Of a stretch of 64,000 nt of DNA, positions 25,873 through 34,133 are shown one piece after another. Where the stretch lies: contig DBGM01000011.1 in the NCBI GenBank assembly GCA_002295885.1, forward strand, positions 140,654 through 204,653, written 5' to 3'. The notes beneath the pieces are model-generated. The model saw only the letters and a program-made list of their open reading frames with translations, did not search any database and was not told the DNA's origin. Every line of letters starts with the position of its first letter. The first letter of the stretch is position 1. Both the position numbers and the translations under genes were made by a program. This DNA comes from Phycisphaerales bacterium UBA854 (lineage in GTDB: Bacteria > Planctomycetota > Phycisphaerae > Phycisphaerales > SM1A02).

Positions 25873-26268
25873 TCAGCCGGCCAGCTGATCCGGCTTGAAC
25901 TCCGACTGCGGAGCGACCGAGGCCCGCGGCGTACTGACCGGTGCGAGTCGATGGAAGGCCTTGACCCAGTGCCGGGGGATCTTGGTGACGGATCCCATCT
26001 CCTCGGGTCCCTTGGAATCGGTGACGGCAATCTGTTCATCGTCCTGATGAACCAGGAGGCCCACGGTGTGGATCACCGGCAAGGGGCGGCGAGCGTACTC
26101 CATCATCTCCTCCGGGTCCTGCCAGCCGCTTCCACCGTCGGATTCGGCATCGACCCAGAGCACCGAGACCATATCCCACTCGACGTCCGTGTATCCCTCG
26201 AGAAAGGGTTCATCCCGGCCACGCTCCCGGTTGCGAAGATCACTGATGGTCCGCTTGGGTTCAGGCAT
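25873..26268 (-). CDS. hypothetical soluble protein
   Basis: 131 aa from ATG 26268, chosen because AAAGGAG lies 7 nt upstream; the open frame extends further but without an initiation site. Residues 1-20 are basic, then comes a compact alpha/beta segment with TDVEWDMVSVLWVDAESDGGSGWQ and LPVIHTVGLLVHQDDEQIAV, suggesting a small regulatory or binding fold with a 'WVDAESDGGSGW' loop. No signal peptide or membrane helix. It lies between two tRNA genes on the same strand. No family recognised. Confidence 0.7.
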   Translation of the reverse strand: MPEPKRTISDLRNRERGRDEPFLEGYTDVEWDMVSVLWVDAESDGGSGWQDPEEMMEYARRPLPVIHTVGLLVHQDDEQIAVTDSKGPEEMGSVTKIPRHWVKAFHRLAPVSTPRASVAPQSEFKPDQLAG

Positions 26269-26613
26269 GATTTGACTCCTTTCGAGGATCGAGGACACAC
26301 GGAAGAAAGACCGCGCATGCGACACCGTGCCGGTGCCCGGAGGCACGGATGACGAAACCGGCCCGTGCCGAGATCCGCCTGAAATCATGCGCGTGGCCCG
26401 CTGAGGATCCGGACGACCCCTCCCCGGGAGTCCCCTGTTGCGTCCGAATCGAGCCACGAAACTATACGCACCGAACCGACCCGAAGTTCCCTTTCTTCGA
26501 AACCCCATGACCGATCGATTCGGCATCAGCCTGACAATCCCACCCGGGCCCTCGTCATTTCAACCACCGGATGAATTCACCGGATCCTCGAAAGCCGAAA
26601 TGGTCCCCGAAAA
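26269..26613. other. 345-bp intergenic region without a gene
   Basis: No plausible gene was found on either strand. On the minus strand, GGAACTT (complement of 26484-26490) and TATAGT (complement of 26461-26466), 17 bp apart, resemble an ECF-type -35 with a -10 for the hypothetical gene at 26268; the leader would be about 190 nt. The right end carries the tRNA-Ala terminator. Confidence 0.3.
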
Positions 26614-26641
26614 CGAAAAGAGCCCGCCTTTCGGCGGGCTC
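26614..26641 (-). terminator. intrinsic terminator of tRNA-Ala
   Basis: Minus strand: GAGCCCGCC pairs with GGCGGGCTC around a GAAA tetraloop, followed by TTTTCGTTTT. It begins 3 bp after the tRNA-Ala 3' end. Confidence 0.9.
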
Positions 26642-26644
26642 AAG

Positions 26645-26717
26645 TGGAGCCGATCGGACTTGAACCGACGACCTCCTGCATGCCATGCAGGCGCTCTCCC
26701 AACTGAGCTACGGCCCC
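26645..26717 (-). tRNA. tRNA-Ala (anticodon GGC)
   Basis: 73 nt on the minus strand. The acceptor GGGGCCG pairs with CGGCTCC, the D-arm has GCTCAGTTGGGAGAGC, the anticodon stem is CCTGC/GCAGG with loop ATGGCAT (anticodon GGC), and the T-arm has GGTTCAAGTCC. CCA is not encoded. The presumed leader upstream contains the inverted repeat GATCACC/GGTGATC. Confidence 0.95.
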
Positions 26718-26810
26718 AGTGATGTGATCACCGTTGGTGATCGAGGCGGATAGGATAGCGAAATCCAGCGAAACGAGGTGAAGCCGGTCGTATCGAGCCC
26801 CCAGAGGGCT

Positions 26811-28856
26811 TCAGGGGCGATCGACGTGCTGATCCAGGAAGTCCAGGATCCGTCCGAAGCGGTCCTTCTGTCGATCGCAGGCGGCGTCCCGATCATCGCC
26901 CCGGTACGCGGCCCGCTGCACCTCCTTGTAGCCCAGGGAGAGCATGCGGTAGATCAGGGCCGTGCCGTGGTTGGTCACGAAGCCCCCCGTGGATCCGGTC
27001 AGAAGCAGCACCGAGGCTTCGATGCGATCGACATGGGCCGCGGGATCGATCTCCCGGGTGATTGAAAGCACCGCCGGATCCTGCGGCAGGCCGCCCAGAA
27101 GCTCCCGGAGTACGGACCAGTCGTCATGTTCGGCAAAGCCCGTGGCCACGCTGAAGACCCCGTCCTCGATCACCGCCGCATCAATGGTCGGCATGGCCGC
27201 GATCATCCACATGGCCAGCAGTCCGCCGAAACCGCGGGCGATGACCATTTCCCCCGCCGATCCGAGGCGTTGATCCTCCTGGCGAACGTGCTGAAGAACC
27301 GCGAAGACATCCCGGGAGGGACCACGGATGAAGTCACGGAAGATGCGCCGACGGACGTCACGGCCGTAGCCGGCGGAGCCTCTGGGATTCACCTGCAACA
27401 CCGCGTACCCGCCGGCCGCCAGCAACTGCGTCGGGAACCAGTCCCCGAACAGTCCCGGACCGAGCATCGTCCCGGGGCCCGCCCCCAGCCAGATGACGAT
27501 CGGAAGTCTCGTGTCCTCCGTCGCATCGGTCGGGCGGTACAACCAGTACGGAATCGGATCCTCTCCACGGGGAGTCACCCAGCCGGTCTCCGGCTTCGAC
27601 ACTTCCATCCCTTCGAGCCAGGGATTCGGATTCCAGATCCGGCGTGGTCCCCGTGCATCGAGTATCCAGAGCTCGGACGGTGCATCCACCGTGGTCCGCG
27701 CCATGGCCACCACTCCTCCGCCGCTGGCGAACGAGGTGATCCCGACGGGAAGATCGTCTTCGTGCTCCACCAGCACCCGCGGCCCGGAAAGCAGCGTCCG
27801 GCTGATGGTCAGAAGATCAACGCCTCCATCGTCGAATGCATTGAGCAGGAGCACGTCCTGACCCGACCGCCAACGGAAGGATCGGACGCTCCGGTCGAAC
27901 GCCTCCTCACCGGTCAGCCACGCCGGCGACGGCGAATCGTTCGGCCCCAGCTCGAACACGCCCAGTCGACGGGGTTCGAAGAACGACGAACGCTGTGAAC
28001 GCCCCAGTACCGCCAGCACGCTCCCGGAGGGCGAAACCCGCGGCGACGACAGGTCGTAATCCGGATCCTCGAACAGAAGGAAAGGCTGCGACGCGTCGGC
28101 ATCCCCGGAGTCCGGACCGCCGATGCCGAAGCGGGCGACCGCGGTGCGCGGGGCGCGACCGGGCTCGGCTTCGCCGGGAAGGACCACCGTGCAGTAGACG
28201 GTACGACCCCCGTCGGCGAACACACCTTCACTGCAATCGGCGAAGTCGCCCAGGGGGCCGATGGAATCACGTCGGCCTCCACTCGCATCGAGCATCCAGA
28301 GACCACGACGGGCCGAACTCAACTTCGAGAACATCGGGGCATCGCCAATCCGTTCGACCACGGGTTCGCCTACGGCACCGTCCTCCATCCAACCGGTCAC
28401 CAGCAGGGTGCGGCCGTCCGGCGACCAGACCGGCGGCACCGAGGCATCGACGCCCGAAGGCAGCGCGGCGAGTCCGAAGGCTTCACCACCGCCGACGGGA
28501 ATGACGTGGGCCTGGTGGAGACCACGGTCGTCGAGACGATAGAACGCGATGGTCCGGGAATTGGGAGCAAAGACCGGATGGCGGTCGTCACGGTCTCCCG
28601 TCGTCAAGCGGACGGGTTCGGCATCACGGTTGACGAGGCTCGCGAGCCAGAGTCGGCTTCGTCCGTCGCTGCACGCGTCCCCGACCGAGCAGACGACCAG
28701 CCCTCCGTCGGGCGAGACCCCGACGGAATCGATCCGTTGCAGTCGTGAGACATCGTCGATTCCGATGCGCTGACCAGCGGCGGCGGTGAACGTGGCGGCC
28801 AGCACCAGCAGTACCGCCACCGGCGTGGTTGCCAGGGCCGACCTAGAGCAGCTCAT
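26811..28856 (-). CDS. S9-type (prolyl oligopeptidase-like) protein, catalytic triad lost
   Basis: 681 aa: a signal peptide (about residues 8-28), a WD/propeller-like N-terminal domain with repeated 'SPDG'-type motifs (VSPDGGLVVCSVG, VWSPDGRTLLVTG), and a C-terminal alpha/beta-hydrolase domain with LPIVIWLGAGPG and YAVLQVNPRGSAGYG. The nucleophile elbow, normally GxSxGG, reads ARGFGG, so Ser is replaced by Gly542. The HGxxDxxV block reads TGSTGGFV (Asp to Gly), and the His block reads GDDRDA (His to Arg656). It is probably a non-catalytic binding protein. The start overlaps the thioredoxin gene's 3' end by 14 bp. Confidence 0.85.
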   Translation of the reverse strand: MSCSRSALATTPVAVLLVLAATFTAAAGQRIGIDDVSRLQRIDSVGVSPDGGLVVCSVGDACSDGRSRLWLASLVNRDAEPVRLTTGDRDDRHPVFAPNSRTIAFYRLDDRGLHQAHVIPVGGGEAFGLAALPSGVDASVPPVWSPDGRTLLVTGWMEDGAVGEPVVERIGDAPMFSKLSSARRGLWMLDASGGRRDSIGPLGDFADCSEGVFADGGRTVYCTVVLPGEAEPGRAPRTAVARFGIGGPDSGDADASQPFLLFEDPDYDLSSPRVSPSGSVLAVLGRSQRSSFFEPRRLGVFELGPNDSPSPAWLTGEEAFDRSVRSFRWRSGQDVLLLNAFDDGGVDLLTISRTLLSGPRVLVEHEDDLPVGITSFASGGGVVAMARTTVDAPSELWILDARGPRRIWNPNPWLEGMEVSKPETGWVTPRGEDPIPYWLYRPTDATEDTRLPIVIWLGAGPGTMLGPGLFGDWFPTQLLAAGGYAVLQVNPRGSAGYGRDVRRRIFRDFIRGPSRDVFAVLQHVRQEDQRLGSAGEMVIARGFGGLLAMWMIAAMPTIDAAVIEDGVFSVATGFAEHDDWSVLRELLGGLPQDPAVLSITREIDPAAHVDRIEASVLLLTGSTGGFVTNHGTALIYRMLSLGYKEVQRAAYRGDDRDAACDRQKDRFGRILDFLDQHVDRP

Positions 28857-29187
28857 CCAGAGCACCGGCGAACTTGTCCTTGCCGGAGAGACCGACGAAG
28901 GTGTTCTTGATCTCACCGTTGTGGAACAGCAGCACGGTGGGAATCGACATGATCCCGAACTGGGTCGCGACCTGACGGTGGTCGTCGATGTTCATCTTGG
29001 TGACCTTGGCCCGACCGGCGTACTCGTCGGCGAGCTCGTCCATCGTCGGAGACAGCATCTTGCAGGGCTGGCACCATTCGGCCCAGAAGTCGACCAGAAC
29101 GGGCTCCTGGGAATTCAGCACTTCACTCTCAAAGGTATCGTCCGTCAGATTCACGACTGCTTCGCTGGCCACGGTCAGGTTCTCCAC
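28843..29187 (-). CDS. trxA: thioredoxin
   Basis: 114 aa, GTG start. The active site is WCQPC rather than the common WCGPC, in FWAEWCQPCKML at about residues 36-47. The cis-proline (MSIPTVLLF) and C-terminal helix are normal. It is a cytoplasmic dithiol reductant. It lies 18 bp after folP on the same strand and overlaps the S9-like gene by 14 bp, so it is inside the glmS-folP operon. The Gly-to-Gln change should raise or shift the redox potential; how much is unknown. Confidence 0.93.
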   Translation of the reverse strand: MENLTVASEAVVNLTDDTFESEVLNSQEPVLVDFWAEWCQPCKMLSPTMDELADEYAGRAKVTKMNIDDHRQVATQFGIMSIPTVLLFHNGEIKNTFVGLSGKDKFAGALDELL

Positions 29188-29205
29188 GAGTTGGGGGTCA
29201 ATGCG

Positions 29206-30153
29206 TCAGTGCAGGTCGATCATGGTACCAGCATCGCGCACCGACTCAAACAACTGCCCCAGCGCGGCCCGGGCGGAATCGACCATCGCCGCGGAGCGGT
29301 CCACGACCTGCAGGGCCGCCACGTGGGCGGACACGTCGTGGACCCGGAACAGCCGTACGCCCCTGGCCGCCTCCCAGATCGCGACGGCGACGGAGCCGGC
29401 CACCCGGTCCGCCGGCTCCGACTGCTCAGTCACCGCTCCGATGAAGCTCTTGCGACTGGCGGCACACAGGATCGGATAGCCGGTCTCGACGAACGAGCGG
29501 ACTCCTCCGACGAGCCGGGCGTTCTGTTCGACGCTCTTCCCGAACCCCAGTCCGGGATCGAGCACGATCGCCTCCGGACGCACCCCCCGTTCGACGGCGC
29601 ACCGGGCACGATCAAGTAGGAACGATCTGACGTCCGCGCAGACGTCTCCGTACTCGGGAGCCGTGTCGTAGGCGTCCGACCACGAGTCCTCCTCGGGGCG
29701 GCACCGGCGATGCATGAGGACCAGCCCAACCCCGCGGGCCGCCGCCAGATCGAACATCCGCGGATCGTCACCGCCGGCGGACACGTCGTTGATGATCGAG
29801 GCGCCCGCATCGATCGCGGCCTCGGCCACCATGGCCGACGTCGTATCGATCGAGATTGGAACCTCCAACCGTCGGAGGATGCCTTCGATGACCGGAAGCA
29901 CCCGACGCATCTGCTCCGCGGCGTCGACGGGTTCCGCTCCGGGGCGGGTGGACTCGCCTCCCACGTCGACGATGTCGGCGCCTTCCGCCACCATGGCGAC
30001 GGCCCGACCGATGGCCTGGTCGAGCTCCGCGTACAGTCCCCCGTCCGAAAAGCTGTCCGCGGTCACGTTGAGGATGCCCATCACCCGGCAGCGGTCGAGT
30101 CCGAAGACCCGATCCGGTCCGATGCGCCAGGGCCTGGTACCGGGATCGTTCAT
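29206..30153 (-). CDS. folP: dihydropteroate synthase
   Basis: 315 aa. Both DHPS signatures are present: MGILNVTADSFSDGG (about 25-39) and GADIVDVGGESTRPGAEPV (about 58-76). Further along come INDVSAGG, VLMH and DPGLGFGKSVEQN, for pterin and p-aminobenzoate binding. It catalyses condensation of 6-hydroxymethyl-dihydropterin pyrophosphate with PABA and is the target of sulfonamides. Its start overlaps the stop of glmS (ATGA), so the two are translationally coupled. Slightly longer than typical bacterial DHPS, because of the loop region near residues 165-185. Confidence 0.95.
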   Translation of the reverse strand: MNDPGTRPWRIGPDRVFGLDRCRVMGILNVTADSFSDGGLYAELDQAIGRAVAMVAEGADIVDVGGESTRPGAEPVDAAEQMRRVLPVIEGILRRLEVPISIDTTSAMVAEAAIDAGASIINDVSAGGDDPRMFDLAAARGVGLVLMHRRCRPEEDSWSDAYDTAPEYGDVCADVRSFLLDRARCAVERGVRPEAIVLDPGLGFGKSVEQNARLVGGVRSFVETGYPILCAASRKSFIGAVTEQSEPADRVAGSVAVAIWEAARGVRLFRVHDVSAHVAALQVVDRSAAMVDSARAALGQLFESVRDAGTMIDLH

Positions 30154-31991
30154 TCCACCGTGACGGACTTGGCGAGATTCCGCGGCTTGTCGACGTCCTT
30201 CCCCCGCAGGACCGCCGCGTGGTAGGCCAGCAGCTGCAGCGGCACCACCGTCAGCATGGGCTGCAGGACCTCGGGCACGTCGGGAACGTAGAAGACGTCC
30301 TCGCAGAGCGAGCGGATCTCCTCGTCCCCCTCGGTCGCCACGGCGATGACGTGCCCACCGCGACTCCGCACCTCCTGGATGTTCGACACCACCTTCTCGT
30401 ACTGGCTGTTTCGGGTGGCGACGAAGACCACCGGCATGCCTTCGTCGATCAGCGCGATCGGACCGTGCTTCATCTCCGCCGCGGGCATCCCTTCGGCGTG
30501 GATGTAGCTGATCTCCTTCAGCTTGAGGGCTCCTTCGAGGGCCACGGGGAAGTTGAACCCCCGACCGAGGAACAACCAGTTCTCGCGGGCGATGTACTTC
30601 GCGGTCACGTCACGGATGGCCTCGCTCTGATCGATGACCCCCTGGATGTGATCCGGCAGGGCCTGCAGGCCCGCGAGCAGATCGGACGCCGCCTGAGCGG
30701 GCAGATGCCGCATGCGGCCGACGTAGGCCGCCAGCATGGTGATCGTCGCCAATTGGCCGATGAAGGCCTTGGTGGACGCGACGCCGATCTCGGGGCCGAC
30801 CCGCAGGTACACCCCGGCATCGGTTTCGCGGGCGATGGTGGAGCCGACCACGTTGACCAGTCCCAGCGTGAGCGCCCCCCGCTGCCGTGCCTCCCGCATC
30901 GCCTCGAGCGTGTCGAGCGTCTCACCCGACTGGGTGATCGCGATCACGACGGTACCGTCCTCGACGATGGGATTGCGGTACCGGAATTCGCTGGCGAAGT
31001 CCGTCTCGGCGGGAATGCCCGCGAGATCCTCGAAGATGTACTCGCCGACCATGGCCGAATGCAGCGCCGTCCCCTGCCCGAGCAGGACGATGCGCTTGGC
31101 CTTCATCAGTTCCTGCGAATGGTCGGCGACCCCGCCCAGCACGATGCGCCCGGACGCCTGGTCGATCCGACCCCGGAAGCTTCGTCGGATCGCTTCCGGC
31201 TGCTCGTGGATCTCCTTGAGCATGTAGTGATCGAAATCCCCCAGCTCGATCTGCTCGAGATCGACTTCGAGCTCCATGAGCTGGGTGGTCACCGGAACGT
31301 TGTCGACCGTCGTCGTTCGGAATGAATCATTCGTCAGACGAACGATCGTCCCGTCCTCGAGCTCGACGGCCTGCTTGGTATGGGCGACGATCGCACTGGA
31401 GTCCGAGGCGACGATGTACTCGTCCTGGCCGACGCCGACCATGAGCGGAGCGCCCTTGCGGGCGGCGACAAGCACTCCGGGCTCCCCCCTGCAGACCACG
31501 GCGATCGCGTAGGCGCCGGTCACCTCCTTGAGGGCCGTCTGCACGGCGGCTTCCAGATCCCCCTCGTACAACTCCCCGATGAGATGGGTCAGGACCTCGG
31601 TATCGGTTTCGGAGTTGAACACGTGCCCACGCTCCTCGAGGTAGGTCTTGAGCGCGCGGTAGTTCTCGATGATGCCGTTGTGGACCAGAGCGATCCCGTG
31701 CCCGTCGGTCGGACTGTCGGTGTGCGGATGGGCATTGACGTCATTGGGTTCCCCGTGGGTGGCCCAACGGGTATGGGCGATTCCGATGACTCCGGCCATG
31801 CCGCCTTCGGATGCGACCCGCTCCTCGAGGACCATCACCCGGCCGGCGGTCTTGCAAATCCGAAGTTCCCCGGCTTCGTCCAGAACGGCCAGGCCCGCGG
31901 AATCGTAGCCGCGGTATTCAAGACGCTTCAGTCCTTCCAGAAGGAGCGAAGGCGCGGCTGAGGTACCGATGTAGGCGACGATTCCGCACAT
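30150..31991 (-). CDS. glmS: glutamine-fructose-6-phosphate aminotransferase
   Basis: 613 aa, normal length. Cys2 is the N-terminal glutaminase nucleophile (MCGIVAYIG), with HTRWATHGEPN. Two SIS sugar isomerase domains follow (KRIVLLGQGTALHSAMVGEY; WLFLGRGFNFPVALEGALKLKE), and the C-terminus ends KPRNLAKSVTVE, as in the family. It makes glucosamine-6-phosphate for peptidoglycan and LPS. GGAGG lies 9 nt before the ATG. The 100 bp to the divergent rarA is too short for a glmS ribozyme, and none is seen. Confidence 0.97.
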   Translation of the reverse strand: MCGIVAYIGTSAAPSLLLEGLKRLEYRGYDSAGLAVLDEAGELRICKTAGRVMVLEERVASEGGMAGVIGIAHTRWATHGEPNDVNAHPHTDSPTDGHGIALVHNGIIENYRALKTYLEERGHVFNSETDTEVLTHLIGELYEGDLEAAVQTALKEVTGAYAIAVVCRGEPGVLVAARKGAPLMVGVGQDEYIVASDSSAIVAHTKQAVELEDGTIVRLTNDSFRTTTVDNVPVTTQLMELEVDLEQIELGDFDHYMLKEIHEQPEAIRRSFRGRIDQASGRIVLGGVADHSQELMKAKRIVLLGQGTALHSAMVGEYIFEDLAGIPAETDFASEFRYRNPIVEDGTVVIAITQSGETLDTLEAMREARQRGALTLGLVNVVGSTIARETDAGVYLRVGPEIGVASTKAFIGQLATITMLAAYVGRMRHLPAQAASDLLAGLQALPDHIQGVIDQSEAIRDVTAKYIARENWLFLGRGFNFPVALEGALKLKEISYIHAEGMPAAEMKHGPIALIDEGMPVVFVATRNSQYEKVVSNIQEVRSRGGHVIAVATEGDEEIRSLCEDVFYVPDVPEVLQPMLTVVPLQLLAYHAAVLRGKDVDKPRNLAKSVTVE

Positions 31992-32079
31992 GTCTGGAGC
32001 CTCCTGGAGCCGGTGATGCGTATTTCGTCCGGCAAGGGGAATTGTACCCGTACCCCCCCGTATCGGCGTCCCGCGTTCG

Positions 32080-32085
32080 TACAAT
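32080..32085 (+). promoter_or_regulatory. TACAAT -10 box, likely leaderless rarA
   Basis: TACAAT ends 6 nt before ATG 32092, with no Shine-Dalgarno between. A second TACAAT on the minus strand (complement of 32041-32046) would serve glmS with a leader of about 43 nt. Confidence 0.55.
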
Positions 32086-32091
32086 CCAGCC

Positions 32092-33414
32092 ATGTCTGAT
32101 CTCTGGGCCCAGCAACGAGCCTCCCATCGCAAGGCAGCCCTTCCTCTGGCGGCGAGAATGCGGCCCACCACCCTCGAATCGTTCGCGGGGCAGCGGCACT
32201 TCCTCGGCCCCGATCAGCTGCTGACTCGGATGCTGACCGCGGATCGACTGACGTCGCTGCTGTTCTGGGGCCCGCCCGGGACCGGCAAAACCGCGCTGGC
32301 GGGGATCATCGCCCGGCATTCCGACGGACATTTCGAACAGGCCAACGCCGCCCTCGTGGGCGTCAAGGACATTCGACGGATCCTGCAGGACGCCGCCCGG
32401 CGGATCGAGACCGGGGGACGGCGAACGATCCTGTTCCTGGACGAGATCCACCGCTTCGCCCGCAACCAGCAGGATGTCCTGCTGGCCGATGTGGAGGCCG
32501 GCCTCGTCACCCTGATCGGCGCGACCACCGAGAATCCGTTCTTCTCCGTGAACTCGGCCCTGATCTCCCGATCGACGCTGTTCCAGTTCGAACCGCACGA
32601 TGAGGACGACATCCGCCGGATCCTGCAGCGGGCGCTCACCCACGAGGATGGATACGGCAATCTGGATGTCCGGGTCGACGACGACGCCCTGGAACACTGG
32701 ATCCGCATCAGCGACGGTGATGCGCGACGTGCGCTGAATGCGATGGAAGTGGCCGTCGACAGCCAGCAGATCGACGGCACGGACGACCCGATCCGAATCG
32801 ATGTGGCCGTCGCGGAACAGTCCATCCAGGCCAAGGCCCTCCGCTACGACCAGGACGGCGACGGGCATTACGATCACGCGAGCGCGCTGATCAAGTCCAT
32901 CCGCGGCTCGGATCCCGACGCCGCGGTGTACTGGCTGGCCCGCATGCTCTCGGCCGGTGAGGACCCCCGCTTCATCTGTCGCCGACTGGCCATCCTCGCC
33001 TCCGAGGACATCGGATTGGCGTCCCCCCAGGCCATCCAGATGGCCGCGGCGGCCTGGACGATCACGGAACGAATCGGCATGCCCGAGTGCCAGCTCACCC
33101 TGTCCGAACTGGCCATCTACCTGGCGACCTGCCCGAAATCCAATGCCGCGGCCCAGGCCGTCTGGAACGCCATGAGCGACGTCCGTGAAGGACGCACCGT
33201 TCCCGTTCCACGGTTCCTTCGCGACGGCCACTACGCCGGAGCGTCCGATCTCGGACACGGTGACGCCTACCGAAACCCCCACTTCGATCCGACCGCCGAT
33301 CAGCAGGACTACCTCGGCGTGGATGCGGTCTACTACCGACCGACGGACCGGGGCTTCGAGGCGGAGATCGGCCGACGAATGCCCCCACCATCTCCGGACG
33401 CGACCGATGACTGA
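32092..33414 (+). CDS. rarA: replication-associated recombination protein A (MgsA/RarA)
   Basis: 440 aa AAA+ ATPase of the clamp-loader-like MgsA/WRNIP1 family, which acts at stalled replication forks. Walker A is GPPGTGKT (60-67), Walker B FLDEIHRF at about 115-122, sensor 1 GATTENPFF, and the SRST Arg-finger region follows. The C-terminal tetramerisation domain is typical (SEDIGLASPQAIQMAAAA; YRNPHFDP). It has an 8-bp overlap with the cyclo-ligase gene. TACAAT is positioned for a leaderless transcript. Confidence 0.96.
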   Translation: MSDLWAQQRASHRKAALPLAARMRPTTLESFAGQRHFLGPDQLLTRMLTADRLTSLLFWGPPGTGKTALAGIIARHSDGHFEQANAALVGVKDIRRILQDAARRIETGGRRTILFLDEIHRFARNQQDVLLADVEAGLVTLIGATTENPFFSVNSALISRSTLFQFEPHDEDDIRRILQRALTHEDGYGNLDVRVDDDALEHWIRISDGDARRALNAMEVAVDSQQIDGTDDPIRIDVAVAEQSIQAKALRYDQDGDGHYDHASALIKSIRGSDPDAAVYWLARMLSAGEDPRFICRRLAILASEDIGLASPQAIQMAAAAWTITERIGMPECQLTLSELAIYLATCPKSNAAAQAVWNAMSDVREGRTVPVPRFLRDGHYAGASDLGHGDAYRNPHFDPTADQQDYLGVDAVYYRPTDRGFEAEIGRRMPPPSPDATDD

Positions 33415-34009
33415 GACGCTCGAAGCCAGAAAATCCCGACAGCGCACGGAACTGCGGCAACGCCTGGCGGACATCGGGGAGGACCGGCAGCGATCGGCGG
33501 CAGCGGAGATCGACCGCCTGCTCCGGGAACGGCTCGGGGATCGACTGGCAGAGGGCGTCCTGGCGTTTCATCCGCTGCCGGACGAACCGGACCTTCGACC
33601 GCTGCTGCTGCACCTCCTGGGACGCGGTCACCTGATCTGCCTGCCCGGGGTCGACTGGGAGAAGAAGACCATGACCCCGCTCCGCCTGGAGTCGCTCGAC
33701 GGTACCCGTCGCGGACGCCACGGAGTGATCGAACCCGAACCGCGGACCCCGATCGATGCCGGCGAGCTCTCGCTTGTGCTGGTCCCGGGCCTCGGCTTCG
33801 ATCGGCGGGGACGACGGCTCGGCCGGGGCGGCGGCTTCTACGATCGCTTCCTCGCCGACTGCCCACCTCAGGTGCTTCCCGTCGGCGTGGCCTTCGACGA
33901 ACAACTCGTGGAACGGGTGGAAACTGGCCCCCACGACATTTCGCTGCCGATGGTCATTACGGACACCGGAATCATCGAGCCGGGTTCATCCACAATGTCT
34001 GCACGCTGA
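33407..34009 (+). CDS. 5-formyltetrahydrofolate cyclo-ligase family
   Basis: 200 aa starting inside the 3' end of rarA. The family's C-terminal signature is intact: LVPGLGFDRRGRRLGRGGGFYDRFL (about 123-147), where the Gly-rich loop binds ATP. The N-terminal RTELRQRL helix and FHPLPDEPDLRPLL are typical as well. The enzyme converts 5-formyl-THF to 5,10-methenyl-THF, so with folP it gives a second folate step in this region. The open frame extends upstream within rarA, but ATG 33407 fits the family N-terminus. Confidence 0.9.
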   Translation: MTETLEARKSRQRTELRQRLADIGEDRQRSAAAEIDRLLRERLGDRLAEGVLAFHPLPDEPDLRPLLLHLLGRGHLICLPGVDWEKKTMTPLRLESLDGTRRGRHGVIEPEPRTPIDAGELSLVLVPGLGFDRRGRRLGRGGGFYDRFLADCPPQVLPVGVAFDEQLVERVETGPHDISLPMVITDTGIIEPGSSTMSAR

Positions 34010-34046
34010 GCCTCGAATCGGAGGATCTGCAGTACACTCGAAGCGC

Positions 34047-34094
34047 GGGAAACCAGCCGGTTTCCCGGCGGAGAATCGGTATTCCGGTACCGAT
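34047..34094 (+). promoter_or_regulatory. two tandem hairpins in the L,D-transpeptidase leader
   Basis: GGGAAACC pairs with GGTTTCCC around AGCC (34047-34066), then ATCGGTA pairs with TACCGAT around TTCCGG (34075-34094). Neither has a T-run, so they are leader structures rather than terminators. A -10-like TACACT (34033-34038) lies just upstream, and the ribosome-binding site AGGAGG follows at 34121-34126. Confidence 0.5.
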
Positions 34095-34133
34095 GGGGAA
34101 GGAACCCAAGCAGCATTTCAAGGAGGATTCACC

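Noticed and set aside
31992..32091. glmS ribozyme upstream of glmS
   Set aside because: Only 100 bp separate glmS and rarA, and the ribozyme core is not present.
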